This document shows, one piece after another, positions 16,982 to 26,634 of a stretch of DNA of 64,000 nt (position 1 is its first letter; each line of letters begins with the position of its first letter). Made by a program: the position numbers and the translations under genes. The stretch spans positions 1 through 64,000 of the forward strand of contig JAMPXD010000004.1 in NCBI GenBank assembly GCA_023701365.1, written 5' to 3'. The notes beneath the pieces were generated by a model, which worked only from the letters and a program-made list of their open reading frames with translations, was not told where the DNA came from and did no database searches. This DNA is from Geobacteraceae bacterium. GTDB taxonomy: Bacteria > Desulfobacterota > Desulfuromonadia > Geobacterales > Geobacteraceae.

Positions 16982-19395
16982 CATTTCCCCAGCAGCTTCC
17001 TGATCCGAGCGACCGCCTCCAGGGCGTCCTTGGCGTAGAGGTCGGCGCCGATCTCGTCGGCGTATTCCTGGGTCACCACCGCCCCCCCCACCATGGTGAA
17101 GGTCTTTATCCCCGCATCCCGCAGCTTCTTCAGGACGTTCTCCATCTCGGCCATGGTCGTGGTCATCAGCGCCGACAGGCCGACCGCGTCCACCTTTTGC
17201 TCGGTGGCGGCTGCCACGATCCGCTCGGCCGGGACGTTCTTCCCCAGGTCGAGCACCTCGAAACCGTGATTTTCCAGGAGGGTGCAGACGATGTTCTTGC
17301 CGATGTCGTGGATGTCCCCCTCCACCGTGGCCATCAGGATCCTGCCGCGGCTTTCGAAGGCGCCCCCCTTCAGCTCTTCCTTGAGCCGGGCAAAGGCGGC
17401 CTGCATGGTATCGGCGGAGCTCATCACCTGGGGGAGGAAGAACTGGTTGCACTCGAAGCGCCGCCCCACCTCCTCCAGCCCCGGCACCAGCCCTTCGTTG
17501 CTCACCTCCAGGGGGGAGAGCCCCTCCTGCAGGGCCTGTTCCACCAGGGGGACGATATTTTCCCGGTCGCCGCCGATGACGGCAGCGGCGAGGCGCTTCC
17601 TGATGTCGAGGGGGCCTTGCTGGACCGGCTCCGCGGCAGAGGGGGCCGACACACCCCGGTACGCCTCGATGTAGGCGGCGGCCTTGGGGTCCCTGTTCAG
17701 GAGCACCATGGCCGAGCGCCAGCTGTCCATCATCGCCTCTTCTTTCGGGTTGACGATCGCCGCGTCGAGCCCCGCCTCCATCGCCATGGCAAAAAAGGTG
17801 GAGGAGATCAGGGGGCGGCGGGGGAGACCGAAGGAGATGTTGCTCACCCCGAGCACCGTGTTCAGCCCGAGCCGCTCCTTGACCAGGCGGATCGCCTTCA
17901 GCGTCTCCCTGGCCCGCTTCTGCTCCGCGCTGACGGTCAGGGTGAGGCAGTCGAGAACGACGTTGTCCCGGGCGATCCCGGTCGCTTCCGCGGCGGCGAC
18001 GATCCTTTCCGCGACAACGGCCCGCCCCTCGCCGGTTTCCGGTATCCCCCCCTCGTCCAGGGTGAGGCCGATCACCGCGGCCCCGTATTTCCTGATGAGT
18101 GGCAGGACCCGGGCAAGGCTCTTCTCCTCGCCCGACACCGAGTTGACCAGCACCTTGCCGTCGGCCGCCTTGAGGCCGCGCTCCAGGGCCGCGGGGCTGG
18201 AGGAGTCGAGCACCAGCGGGGCAGTCACCGCCCCGGCGACGCAGAAGACCGCCCGCTCCATGGCGGCCGGCTCGTCGATGCCGGGGGCGCCGACGTTCAC
18301 GTCGAGGAGGTGCGCCCCGGCGGCCACCTGCTCCATCGCCTCGCGGCGGATATAGGAGACCTTCCCCTGCGCCAGCTCGGCGGCGAATCCCTTCTTGCCG
18401 GTCGGGTTGATCCGCTCGCCGATCAGCGCCACCGGATTGTCGCCGCCGATGGCCACCCAGGCGCTCCGGCTCGACAGGAAGGTCACCCCTCGCGGCGGGC
18501 CGGTCTCCCGGTATGACTGGTCTTTCCCGGCGAGCGCCTCCCGGATCGCCCCGATATGGGCCGGTGTGGTGCCGCAGCAGCCGCCGACGATCCGCACCCC
18601 GAGCTCCAGCAGCCGGTCGTGATAGGCGGTCATCTCCTCCGGGGTCCCGGGGAAGACGGTCCGACCCTCCTTGAGGATAGGGAGGCCGGCGTTGGCCTGG
18701 CAAATGAGCGGCAACCGGGTGACCCGCCGCATGGCGGAGAGTATCTGGTAGATGCCGTCCACCCCCAGGCCGCAGTTCGAGCCGACGATGTCTGCCCCTG
18801 CCGCCTCCAGGGTGATGGCGGCCGCCTCCGGCGGGGTGCCGAGCACGCTCCTGCCGTTGTCGTCGAAGGTGAGCATGGCGATCACCGGGATCTCGGCCGA
18901 TATCTCGCGAATGGCCAGCAGGGCGGCCCGGATCTCCTTGATGTCGAGAAAGGTCTCCAGGGTGATGAGATCCGCACCCGCCTCGATGAGCGGCCGGGCC
19001 TGTTCCCGGAAGATCCCGGTCATCTCGTCAAAGGTGAGATCGCCGACCGGCTCGACGAACTTTCCGGTCGGGCCGATGGAAGCCGCCACATAGGCGTCGG
19101 TGCCGGCAACCGAGCGGGCGATGGCCACGGCGGCGGCATTGATCTCCTGCAACCGCCCTTCCAGGCCGTAGTGGCAGAGTTTCTCCCGGCTCCCGCCGAA
19201 GGTGTTGGTGACGATGATGTCGGCCCCGGCCTCCAGGTATTGCCGGTGCACCCCGGCAACCACCTCCGGCATGGTCAGGTTCAGCTCCTCCGGCGACTGC
19301 CCCGGCCTGAGCCCCTGCTCCTGGAGCATGGTTCCCATGGCGCCGTCCAGGACGAGCACCCGTTCCCGTATCGCCTGCAGGAATGGCTTTTTCAT
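16981..19395 (-). CDS. metH: cobalamin-dependent methionine synthase, short form without activation domain
   Basis: In order: the homocysteine methyltransferase domain (1-290, Zn ligands in SNCG and GGCCGTTP), the pterin/folate-binding domain (about 310-580; GERINPTGKK) and the B12 domains (cap helix and Rossmann part with DIHDIGKN, His as lower axial ligand). The 804 residues end there; the SAM-binding reactivation domain of E. coli MetH is absent, as in many anaerobes, so another protein must reactivate Co(II). It transfers methyl from methyl-tetrahydrofolate to homocysteine. AAGGGG precedes the ATG. Confidence 0.95.
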   Translation of the reverse strand: MKKPFLQAIRERVLVLDGAMGTMLQEQGLRPGQSPEELNLTMPEVVAGVHRQYLEAGADIIVTNTFGGSREKLCHYGLEGRLQEINAAAVAIARSVAGTDAYVAASIGPTGKFVEPVGDLTFDEMTGIFREQARPLIEAGADLITLETFLDIKEIRAALLAIREISAEIPVIAMLTFDDNGRSVLGTPPEAAAITLEAAGADIVGSNCGLGVDGIYQILSAMRRVTRLPLICQANAGLPILKEGRTVFPGTPEEMTAYHDRLLELGVRIVGGCCGTTPAHIGAIREALAGKDQSYRETGPPRGVTFLSSRSAWVAIGGDNPVALIGERINPTGKKGFAAELAQGKVSYIRREAMEQVAAGAHLLDVNVGAPGIDEPAAMERAVFCVAGAVTAPLVLDSSSPAALERGLKAADGKVLVNSVSGEEKSLARVLPLIRKYGAAVIGLTLDEGGIPETGEGRAVVAERIVAAAEATGIARDNVVLDCLTLTVSAEQKRARETLKAIRLVKERLGLNTVLGVSNISFGLPRRPLISSTFFAMAMEAGLDAAIVNPKEEAMMDSWRSAMVLLNRDPKAAAYIEAYRGVSAPSAAEPVQQGPLDIRKRLAAAVIGGDRENIVPLVEQALQEGLSPLEVSNEGLVPGLEEVGRRFECNQFFLPQVMSSADTMQAAFARLKEELKGGAFESRGRILMATVEGDIHDIGKNIVCTLLENHGFEVLDLGKNVPAERIVAAATEQKVDAVGLSALMTTTMAEMENVLKKLRDAGIKTFTMVGGAVVTQEYADEIGADLYAKDALEAVARIRKLLGK

Positions 19396-19414
19396 GAGAA
19401 AAACCCCTTAGAAT

Positions 19415-19984
19415 TTATTGTTTCTTCTCCAGCGAAAAATCGGGCAAAAGCGGCGCGCTCAGGTCGAGATGGCCGATGGAGGCGACCTTCTCCCCCTCCA
19501 GGAGGAACTGCACCTTCTTGATCCGGGGAAAGTTGAAGGCGAGTGAATCGACCAGCGAATAGAGCGCCATCATCTCGCCATGGCTCCCGCCCGGGAGCCC
19601 CGCGGCGAATTCCCTGCCGAGATCGACCAGGGCGGTCTCCCCCTCCAGCCGCACCGAGCGGACTGTGGCCGCGGGGGGGAGGGTGGGGAAGAGCTCGCCG
19701 ACCGGGCCGTTGATCAATTCCGCCACGACCTCTGCGGCGCACTCCGCCGGCTCCGCGCAAGCACCGATCTCGCGCGCCTCCCGCACCAGCCCCTGCGCGT
19801 CAGGGGAGGCGAAAAACAGGGTCACCAGGAGCGTCCCCGTTACTTCGGTCTGGGGGGGCGGGGCGGGCTTCAGCCGGCGCATCTCGTACTTGCGCAGGAT
19901 GAGCGCGCCGAGGACCGCCGCCGATACCAGGAAGGCGACAAGAAGGAGCGCCGCTCTCCGGCGCGGGCTGCTGTTCCGTTTCAC
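19415..19984 (-). CDS. membrane-anchored GerM-domain protein
   Basis: This 189-residue protein has an N-terminal signal anchor (about 10-30) and a GerM/sporulation-type domain (about 48-175; VTLFFASPDAQGLV..., ELINGPVGELFPTLPP, ALVDLGREF). In non-sporeformers the domain is found in envelope proteins and probably binds cell-wall components. It lies three bases after murI, a peptidoglycan precursor gene, which supports an envelope role. Confidence 0.85.
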   Translation of the reverse strand: MKRNSSPRRRAALLLVAFLVSAAVLGALILRKYEMRRLKPAPPPQTEVTGTLLVTLFFASPDAQGLVREAREIGACAEPAECAAEVVAELINGPVGELFPTLPPAATVRSVRLEGETALVDLGREFAAGLPGGSHGEMMALYSLVDSLAFNFPRIKKVQFLLEGEKVASIGHLDLSAPLLPDFSLEKKQ

Positions 19985-19987
19985 CCG

Positions 19988-20809
<822 letters not shown>

Positions 20810-20994
20810 ATTACACCTTCTTTCCTGCATTTAACTTGTCGCGATGGCAAAAAATTACTATAGTATTTTATGCCCCCGATGATGTCAAGGCATTTGCAGC
20901 CGGCATTATTTTGCCCCCTGATTGCATATTCGCGCTTTAATTCTTCGCCAATTTCTGCTATGTAGACCATTATGCCGCGTCATGAGGAGGGTGC

Positions 20995-21330
20995 ATGGAA
21001 AAGGAACGGCTCATCGAAAAAACGCAGCAGGTCCTCTCCCCCTTTGAAACGGAAAACATCGTCAGGTTCGTCAAGGAGCTGAGCTTCAGGACCGTCATGG
21101 ACAACCCATGGATGCTGGCCCTGCTGGTGCTGGTATTTTTCTTCGCGGTCATCAAGCGCTCCAAGTTCGTCCTCCTCTTCCTGTTCACCCTCCTCACCCT
21201 GATGGCCCTCGTCCAGTACACCCTGCCCCAGGCCGACGCGATGACCGCCTCCTCGCTGCTGCCGTTCGCCTTCGGCTGCCTCGGGGTCGGCGCGGTCCTC
21301 ATCTATTTTGTCTTCATCAAGGCGGAGTAA
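20995..21330 (+). CDS. small integral membrane protein, 111 aa
   Basis: The protein has an N-terminal amphipathic segment, then three predicted transmembrane helices (about 39-57, 60-76 and 86-107). GAGGAGGG precedes the ATG. Function is unknown. Its stop is four bases before the TTG start of the dehydratase-like gene, so the two are probably translated together and may act together at the membrane. Confidence 0.7.
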   Translation: MEKERLIEKTQQVLSPFETENIVRFVKELSFRTVMDNPWMLALLVLVFFFAVIKRSKFVLLFLFTLLTLMALVQYTLPQADAMTASSLLPFAFGCLGVGAVLIYFVFIKAE

Positions 21331-21334
21331 CACC

Positions 21335-22318
21335 TTGCACCGGGTCGGCTTCACCACAACCATTCCGCTGGAGGTCCTGGTCGCGGCCGGGAAAAAGCCG
21401 GTTGACCTGAACAACCTCTTCATCGGCGGGGGGAACGCCCCCCGCCTGGTGGAGGAGGCGGAGCTGGAGGGGTTCCCGCGCAACAGCTGCGGCTGGATCA
21501 AGGGGATCTTCGCCGCCGTCATGGAGAGCGGCATCCGGGAAATGGTGGCGGTCACCGAAGGGGACTGCAGCTATACCAAGGCCATGATGGAGCTCCTCTC
21601 CCTGGAGGGGATCACGGTGGTCCCCTTTGCCTACCCCCATGGCCGCGACCGGGAAACGCTCCGTTTCGAGATCGAGAAGCTGATGCGCCACTTCGGGGTC
21701 GGCTGGGAAGAGGTCTACCAGGCAAAGGCGCGGCTCGACCGGATCAGGCACAAGGTCCGCGAGATCGACCGGCTCACTTGGGAGGAAAACCTGGTCTCCG
21801 GCCGGGAGAACCACTATTTCCAGGTGGCGACCTCCGACATGAACGGCGACCCGGACCTGTTCGAGGCCGAGGTGGACGCCTTCCTCCAGGAGGCGCCCGG
21901 CCGCGCCCCCTTTCCCGAGCGGATCAGGCTCGCCTACCTCGGGGTCCCGCCGATCTTCGACGGCCTCTACCAGTTCCTGGAGTCGCAGGGGGGGCGGGTG
22001 GTCTTCAACGAGACCCAGCGGCAGTTCGCGATGCCGTACGGGATGGACGACCTGGTGGAACAGTACCTCGCCTACACTTACCCCTACGACATCTTTCACC
22101 GGCTCGCCGACATCATCCCGGAGACCGGCAAGAGAAGGGTGGACGGGGTCATCCACTACGTCCAGTCCTTCTGTTTCCGGCAGATCGAGGACATGATAGT
22201 CCGGAAGAAGCTCCCCCTGCCGATCCTGACCCTGGAAGGGGACAAGCCGTCACCGCTGGATGCCAGGACGAGGATCAGGATCGAGGGGTTTTTAGAAATG
22301 CTCGGGGAGAAATTGTAG
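21335..22318 (+). CDS. 2-hydroxyacyl-CoA dehydratase-like (HgdB/BcrC family) protein
   Basis: This 327-residue protein belongs to the dehydratase/benzoyl-CoA reductase subunit superfamily. Three Cys in the family positions (Cys52 in NSCGW, Cys78 in GDCSY, Cys280 in QSFCF) could ligate one [4Fe-4S] cluster. It is one subunit where classical enzymes have two. The TTG start at 21335 follows GGCGGAG. The activator gene lies downstream, separated by palindromic repeats that include this gene's stop codon. The substrate is unknown; it might be an orphan reductase rather than a CoA dehydratase. Confidence 0.8.
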   Translation: MHRVGFTTTIPLEVLVAAGKKPVDLNNLFIGGGNAPRLVEEAELEGFPRNSCGWIKGIFAAVMESGIREMVAVTEGDCSYTKAMMELLSLEGITVVPFAYPHGRDRETLRFEIEKLMRHFGVGWEEVYQAKARLDRIRHKVREIDRLTWEENLVSGRENHYFQVATSDMNGDPDLFEAEVDAFLQEAPGRAPFPERIRLAYLGVPPIFDGLYQFLESQGGRVVFNETQRQFAMPYGMDDLVEQYLAYTYPYDIFHRLADIIPETGKRRVDGVIHYVQSFCFRQIEDMIVRKKLPLPILTLEGDKPSPLDARTRIRIEGFLEMLGEKL

Positions 22319-22428
22319 GGGCGATTCATGAATCGCCCCTGCGCGGGGGTGTTTATTTTTCGTAGGGGCGAGGCATGCCTCGCCCTGGTGATGTCCTGAG
22401 ACGAGGGCGACGCATGCGTCGCCCCTAC
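22315..22428. repeat. cluster of three GTAGGGG-type palindromes
   Basis: There are three palindromes with conserved outer GTAGGGGCG/CGCCCCTAC and different but self-complementary cores: 22317-22340 (core GATTCATGAATC), 22366-22385 (core GAGGCATGCCTC) and 22405-22424 (core GACGCATGCGTC). The first contains the stop codon of the dehydratase-like gene in its GTAG. Confidence 0.9.
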
Positions 22429-22446
22429 ACATTGGAAACGGACAAA

Positions 22447-23208
22447 ATGCAGATTGGCATCGACCTCGGAAGCCGCAAGGCCAAGTTCGCGGCCCTCAGT
22501 GACGGCGAGATCGTCCGGCTCGCCGACTACGACACGGTCACCTTCTACAAGCGGTTCGGCAGCATCGTGGCGGACGCGCTCCGGCTCGATCTCGCCGCTA
22601 CCGGCCTGTTCACCCCGGAGGAACTGGCGGACGCCGCCGTCGTGGTGACCGGCTACGGGCGCAACACCCTGAATCTGCACGGGGCCAGGATCGTCTCGGA
22701 AATCAGGGCCCACGTGGCCGGCGCCCTCCGCCAGACCGGACTCAGGGAGTTCACCCTCCTCGACCTGGGGGGGCAGGACACCAAGGTGGCGCTGGTCAGG
22801 GAGGGGAGGCTCGCCGACTTCGTCATGAACGACAAGTGCGCCGCCTCCAGCGGCCGCTACCTGGAAAACATGGCGGCGATCCTGGAGGTGAGCCTGGACG
22901 AGCTCTCCTCCCACTGGCGGGAGCCGGTCCAGCTCGACAGCACCTGCGGCATCTTCGGCGAATCGGAGCTGATCGGCCAGATCCTCCGGGGCCACCCGAC
23001 AGACCGCCTCTGCGCCGGGGTGAACCAGACCCTGGTGAAAAGGGTCCTCCCGATGCTGCGGCGCTTCCCGTCCCGCCACCTGGTGGTGACCGGCGGGGTG
23101 GCGCGAAACGGCGCCCTGGTCAGGCTCCTGGAACAGGAGACCGGCCAGCCGGTCGTCGTCCCCCCCCACCCCCAGCACAACGGCGCCATCGGCTGCGCGA
23201 CACTATAA
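22447..23208 (+). CDS. ATP-dependent activator of 2-hydroxyacyl-CoA dehydratase (HgdC/BcrA/BadF family)
   Basis: This 253-residue ASKHA-fold ATPase has the phosphate motif GIDLGSRKAKF at the N terminus, DLGGQDTK, and two cluster Cys (Cys131 in NDKCAASSG, Cys167 in DSTCGIFGESE). The homodimer holds one [4Fe-4S] and drives ATP-dependent low-potential electron transfer to the partner dehydratase. The ATG at 22447 is chosen because upstream codons run through the palindromic repeats. The pair with the preceding gene is the strongest functional clue. Confidence 0.9.
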   Translation: MQIGIDLGSRKAKFAALSDGEIVRLADYDTVTFYKRFGSIVADALRLDLAATGLFTPEELADAAVVVTGYGRNTLNLHGARIVSEIRAHVAGALRQTGLREFTLLDLGGQDTKVALVREGRLADFVMNDKCAASSGRYLENMAAILEVSLDELSSHWREPVQLDSTCGIFGESELIGQILRGHPTDRLCAGVNQTLVKRVLPMLRRFPSRHLVVTGGVARNGALVRLLEQETGQPVVVPPHPQHNGAIGCATL

Positions 23209-23210
23209 AA

Positions 23211-23234
23211 GCAGGTAGAGGTACCTTTACCTGC
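23211..23234. repeat. 24-bp near-perfect palindrome after the activator gene
   Basis: GCAGGTAGAGGT is followed by its near-complement ACCTTTACCTGC. It starts two bases after the stop codon and can form a hairpin in the transcript before the cytochrome gene. Confidence 0.6.
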
Positions 23235-23252
23235 TTCACCCTCGGAGGCACC

Positions 23253-23522
23253 ATGAAAATAGGCAAGAAGGACTGGCTGTTCATCGCCCTGGTGGGGATC
23301 GTGCTGATCGTTTTCTTCGCCATCTCCGGCGAGGAGAAGACCAGCAAGGTCCCCTTGGACGACACCCATCGCCCCTATTACGACATGCTCAAGGCGGGCA
23401 AGGCGAAGAAGGAGGTGGACCCCCTCTGCAAGGAGTGCCACGACGGGGTGAAGATCCCCTTCCCGAAGGACCACCCGGAGCCGATCCGCTGCCTCTTCTG
23501 CCACAAGGTGGTAAAACAGTGA
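23253..23522 (+). CDS. membrane-anchored diheme c-type cytochrome, 89 aa
   Basis: An N-terminal signal anchor (about residues 8-26) is followed by a short periplasmic part with two heme attachment motifs, CKECH and CLFCH. CGGAGG precedes the ATG. It would carry electrons at the outer face of the inner membrane. It lies in a row with the dehydratase/activator pair, which may indicate a link between periplasmic electron flow and that system, although the compartments differ. Its stop lies in a CAGTGAA heptamer repeat. Confidence 0.88.
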   Translation: MKIGKKDWLFIALVGIVLIVFFAISGEEKTSKVPLDDTHRPYYDMLKAGKAKKEVDPLCKECHDGVKIPFPKDHPEPIRCLFCHKVVKQ

Positions 23523-23537
23523 ACAGTGAATGGTGAA
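23517..23537. repeat. three tandem heptamers (CAGTGAA) at a stop/start junction
   Basis: CAGTGAA, CAGTGAA, TGGTGAA (23517-23537) hold the stop codon of the cytochrome gene (23520-23522) and the ATG of the metallopeptidase gene (23530-23532). Confidence 0.8.
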
Positions 23538-24120
23538 CGGAACAGTCCTGAACCTGACCCTGGAACTGGAGCGACTGATCGCCGACATCGTCCGGCAGGT
23601 GGAGGAATTCGGCCACATCGACCCGGAGCGGGTGATGGTCTGCGTCGCCACGACCCGCGGCGGCGGGGTGCACGGCACCTACGCGAAGATCCACCCGCTC
23701 CGCTTCGAAAACGGCAGCCGGACGACCTCGGTGCGGCGCGGCAGGAAGACTCTGCTCTGCGAAATGCCCGCCATCACCAGGGGGGGAGTGGAGATGCTCT
23801 ACGTCATCTACTTCCTCACCCCCCGCTTTCTCGATCTCTCCCTGCGGGAGAAGCTGATCACCGTCTTTCACGAGCTCTACCACATCTCTCCTGAATGCAA
23901 CGGCGACATCCGCCGCTTTCCCGGAAAAAACTACGCCCACGGCAGCTCGCGGCAGAGATTCAACGCCCTGATGGCGAAATTCGCGGACGGCTATCTGGCA
24001 AGAGACGAAAACCATGAGCGGCTGCGGTTCCTCGCGGGGGACATGGCGGCGATCCGTTCCCGCCACGGCGCCCTGGTGGCGAGGAAGATGGCGGCGCCGA
24101 AGATAAGGATCGTGACATAG
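23530..24120 (+). CDS. putative zinc metallopeptidase (phage metallopeptidase-like)
   Basis: This 196-residue soluble protein has an HExxH zinc motif (HELYHI, about residue 117), as in the family called putative phage metallopeptidases. No signal peptide is present. The ATG lies inside the heptamer repeat; no strong ribosome-binding site is seen, so translation may be coupled to the preceding cytochrome gene. Substrate is unknown. No phage genes flank it. Confidence 0.7.
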   Translation: MVNGTVLNLTLELERLIADIVRQVEEFGHIDPERVMVCVATTRGGGVHGTYAKIHPLRFENGSRTTSVRRGRKTLLCEMPAITRGGVEMLYVIYFLTPRFLDLSLREKLITVFHELYHISPECNGDIRRFPGKNYAHGSSRQRFNALMAKFADGYLARDENHERLRFLAGDMAAIRSRHGALVARKMAAPKIRIVT

Positions 24121-24127
24121 GAAACCG

Positions 24128-24781
24128 ATGACCATGACAGAGAGAGAAACCCTCCGCCGCAGCGCCGCGCTGCTGGCGCTCGTCACCATCTTCTACAACC
24201 TGGCCGAGGGGCTGGTGTCGGTCTGGTTCGGGCTGGCCGACGAAACGATCGCCCTGTTCGGCTTCGGCCTCGATTCCTTCGTGGAGGTGATCTCCGGGGT
24301 CGGGGTCTGGCATATGATCCGGAGGCAGCGGGAGAGCAACGGCACCGATCCGGACGTCTTCGAGCAGCGGGCGCTCCGGATCACCGGAGGCGCCTTCTAC
24401 CTCCTGGCCGCGGGACTTGCCGCCACTGCCGCCATCAACCTCTATCAGCAGCACCGGCCGGAGACCACCCTGTGGGGAATCATCGTGGCGGCCGTCTCCA
24501 TCGCCTCCATGTGGCTCCTCATCCATTACAAGGTAAAGGTCGGGACGCGCCTCGCCTCCCAGGCCATCCTGGCCGACGCCGCCTGCACCAGGGCCTGCCT
24601 CTACCTCTCCGTCATTCTCCTGGTCGCCAGCGCCGGTTACGAGCTGACCGGGATCGGCTGGCTCGACTCCCTCGGCACCCTCTTCATCGCCGGCTTTTCC
24701 GTGAAGGAGGGGCGGGAGGCCTTCGGCAAGGCCCGCGGCATCGCCTGCTGCTGCGCCGGGAAGTGCGGCGGTACCGCCTGA
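24128..24781 (+). CDS. cation diffusion facilitator-like membrane protein without cytoplasmic domain
   Basis: This 217-residue protein has about six transmembrane helices. The intramembrane metal-site pattern in FGLDSFVEV and ADAACTRACLY resembles CDF transporters. The usual C-terminal cytoplasmic metal-sensing domain is missing and replaced by a short Cys-rich tail (CCCAGKCGG). It is likely a divalent-cation transporter. It starts seven bases after the metallopeptidase stop and is next to a zinc-uptake locus. Confidence 0.75.
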   Translation: MTMTERETLRRSAALLALVTIFYNLAEGLVSVWFGLADETIALFGFGLDSFVEVISGVGVWHMIRRQRESNGTDPDVFEQRALRITGGAFYLLAAGLAATAAINLYQQHRPETTLWGIIVAAVSIASMWLLIHYKVKVGTRLASQAILADAACTRACLYLSVILLVASAGYELTGIGWLDSLGTLFIAGFSVKEGREAFGKARGIACCCAGKCGGTA

Positions 24782-24818
24782 GGGACCTGCCGCCATGCTT
24801 CGTCTCCTTGGCAGATGA

Positions 24819-24847
24819 TGGACAGGCGAAACAGTTGCGGCTATACT
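24819..24847 (+). promoter_or_regulatory. candidate sigma-70 promoter of the metal-uptake locus
   Basis: TGGACA (24819-24824), a 17-bp spacer and TATACT (24842-24847) lie 32 bp upstream of the His/Cys-rich peptide gene. No Zur-like palindrome could be recognised with confidence. Confidence 0.45.
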
Positions 24848-24879
24848 CTTGCAATCTATCCTCCGGAAGAGCCACTACC

Positions 24880-25143
24880 ATGCAGAAGCGCCTGACATCG
24901 TTGCTCATCTGCCTCCTTCTCCTTGCCACCCTGGTGGCAGCATTCCATCACCATGACGATGGCGCCGACCATCCCGACTGCCCCATCTGCCTCGCAGGCC
25001 ACCAGCAGTCCGAGGCGGGATGCGCCGCTCCGGGCTGCGGGATGCAAGGACAGCCTGGCGAAATTGCCTGTGCCTGGCCTGTTTTGGCGGCGTCCGCAAA
25101 AACCTTCCTCACCCCTTCCAATAACCGTGCTCCTCCCGTCTGA
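24880..25143 (+). CDS. small exported His/Cys-rich putative metal-binding protein
   Basis: This 87-residue protein has a signal peptide (about 1-21) followed by a metal-ligand-rich stretch (HHHDDGADHPDCPIC, then further Cys). GGAAGA precedes the ATG. It heads the locus encoding an outer-membrane protein and a zinc-type ABC transporter, so a periplasmic zinc-binding or chaperone role is plausible. I do not recognise a named family with certainty; similar short CPxC proteins occur beside metal transporters. Confidence 0.65.
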   Translation: MQKRLTSLLICLLLLATLVAAFHHHDDGADHPDCPICLAGHQQSEAGCAAPGCGMQGQPGEIACAWPVLAASAKTFLTPSNNRAPPV

Positions 25144-25254
25144 TCTCCCGGTACAGATAGCCCTGCAATATTCCCTGCCCCGTTTAGCAGGAAGGGCAAA
25201 GGGATATACTTAACTATCTCACAATTCAATCTTGCAGTTTACCCGGGAGGAGCC

Positions 25255-26613
25255 ATGAAACGATTACTCTCTCTTCTGGGCGTGGTGCTGTATTGCGCCT
25301 TCAGCGCATCCGCCTACGGTCAGGACGCCGCAGAGCGCCTCGATGCGCTGGAAAATGCGGTAAAGAGCCAAGCCAGAACGATCGAACAACAGCAGAAAAC
25401 CATCGACTCGCCCTCCACCCGCCCCGACCTCTGGTCACGCCAGCTGGGGGGAAGCAGAGTGCGGCTGATGGATATCTCCATGGACGCCCTCTTTGCCGCC
25501 GGGGCTTCGAGCGAGGACGACGAATCCCTGCAAACCCTCCAGGGGGGCGGCCATGACCCGCGCAAGCGGGGCTTCACGGTGCAGAATATCGAGCTGTCAC
25601 TGATGGGGGCCGTGGACCCTTATCTCAGCGGAGAATCTCACATCATCTTCTTCATCGACCCCCTGTCCGGCGAGACCCAGGTGGAGCTGGAGGAGATCTT
25701 TCTCACCACCCAGTCGCTCCCCTTCGGGCTGCAACTGGAAGCGGGGCATTTCTTCACCGAGTTCGGCAGGATCAACCCGAAGCACCCCCACCAGTGGCAC
25801 TGGCAGGACCAGCCGGTCATCAACACCAGACTCTTCGGTCCGGACGGGATGCGGGGACCCGGTTTCCGGCTGGGATGGCTGACCCCGCTTCCCTGGTTCG
25901 CCGAGCTCCACCTCGGCGCCCAGAACGCCGGGGGTGAAACCATGGCGAGCTTCCTCGCCAGCGAGGAGTTCTTCGCGGAGCGCGCCATCGGCGGCAGACC
26001 GTTCGTCGACCGGGGGGTGAAGAACCTCAAGGACCTGGTCTACCTGGCCCGCCTCGACAACTCCTGGGATCTCACCGACGAACTGAGCGCCAAGCTCGGC
26101 TTTTCCGGGCTGTACGGCCCCAATGCCAGCGGAGCGGAGGCCGAGACCTTGATCTACGGCGCCGACCTTTTGCTGAAGTGGCGCCCGGAGAACAACGACA
26201 GGGGCTGGCCGTTCCTCACCTGGGAGTCGGAGATCATGAGGCGGGATTACCGGGCCGCCTCCTTCCGCGATGACTCCGATCCCGCCGACGTTGTTGACCT
26301 GGCGGCGGAAACTCTGAAGGACTGGGGCCTGTACAGCCAGCTGTTGTACGGTTTCCAGCCGGGGTGGGCCGCCGGGGTGCGCTACGAATACGCAGCCGGC
26401 AGCGGCGACAGCGTGGGGGGGAGGGACGCTGATCCGTTCCGCGACGACCGGCACCGCGTCTCGCCGCTTCTTGCCTGGCATCCGTCCGAGTTCTCGCGCC
26501 TGCGCCTCCAGTACAACTACGACCGGGCCGACCATCTCGAGGACAGGGAAGCGCACTCCGTCTGGCTGGGGGTCGAGTTCATGTATGGCGCCCATCCGGC
26601 GCACACATACTGA
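25255..26613 (+). CDS. outer-membrane porin-like protein of the metal-uptake locus
   Basis: This 452-residue protein has a signal peptide (1-22), a short coiled-coil (about 25-50) and then beta-barrel-like sequence with alternating hydrophobic strands, ending in an aromatic C terminus (HTY). GGAGGAG precedes the ATG. Its place immediately before the substrate-binding protein suggests that it moves zinc or another divalent metal through the outer membrane without a TonB plug, which is not seen. Substrate is inferred only from context. Confidence 0.75.
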   Translation: MKRLLSLLGVVLYCAFSASAYGQDAAERLDALENAVKSQARTIEQQQKTIDSPSTRPDLWSRQLGGSRVRLMDISMDALFAAGASSEDDESLQTLQGGGHDPRKRGFTVQNIELSLMGAVDPYLSGESHIIFFIDPLSGETQVELEEIFLTTQSLPFGLQLEAGHFFTEFGRINPKHPHQWHWQDQPVINTRLFGPDGMRGPGFRLGWLTPLPWFAELHLGAQNAGGETMASFLASEEFFAERAIGGRPFVDRGVKNLKDLVYLARLDNSWDLTDELSAKLGFSGLYGPNASGAEAETLIYGADLLLKWRPENNDRGWPFLTWESEIMRRDYRAASFRDDSDPADVVDLAAETLKDWGLYSQLLYGFQPGWAAGVRYEYAAGSGDSVGGRDADPFRDDRHRVSPLLAWHPSEFSRLRLQYNYDRADHLEDREAHSVWLGVEFMYGAHPAHTY

Positions 26614-26634
26614 GCCTGTCTTAAAGGGAGGAAA

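Noticed and set aside
19396-19414. Cobalamin riboswitch upstream of metH
   Set aside because: Only 19 bp separate metH from the GerM gene, too little for the element.
21335-23208. Double-cubane cluster reductase pair
   Set aside because: The dehydratase-like protein has only three conserved Cys, enough for a single cluster; the double-cubane type needs more ligands.
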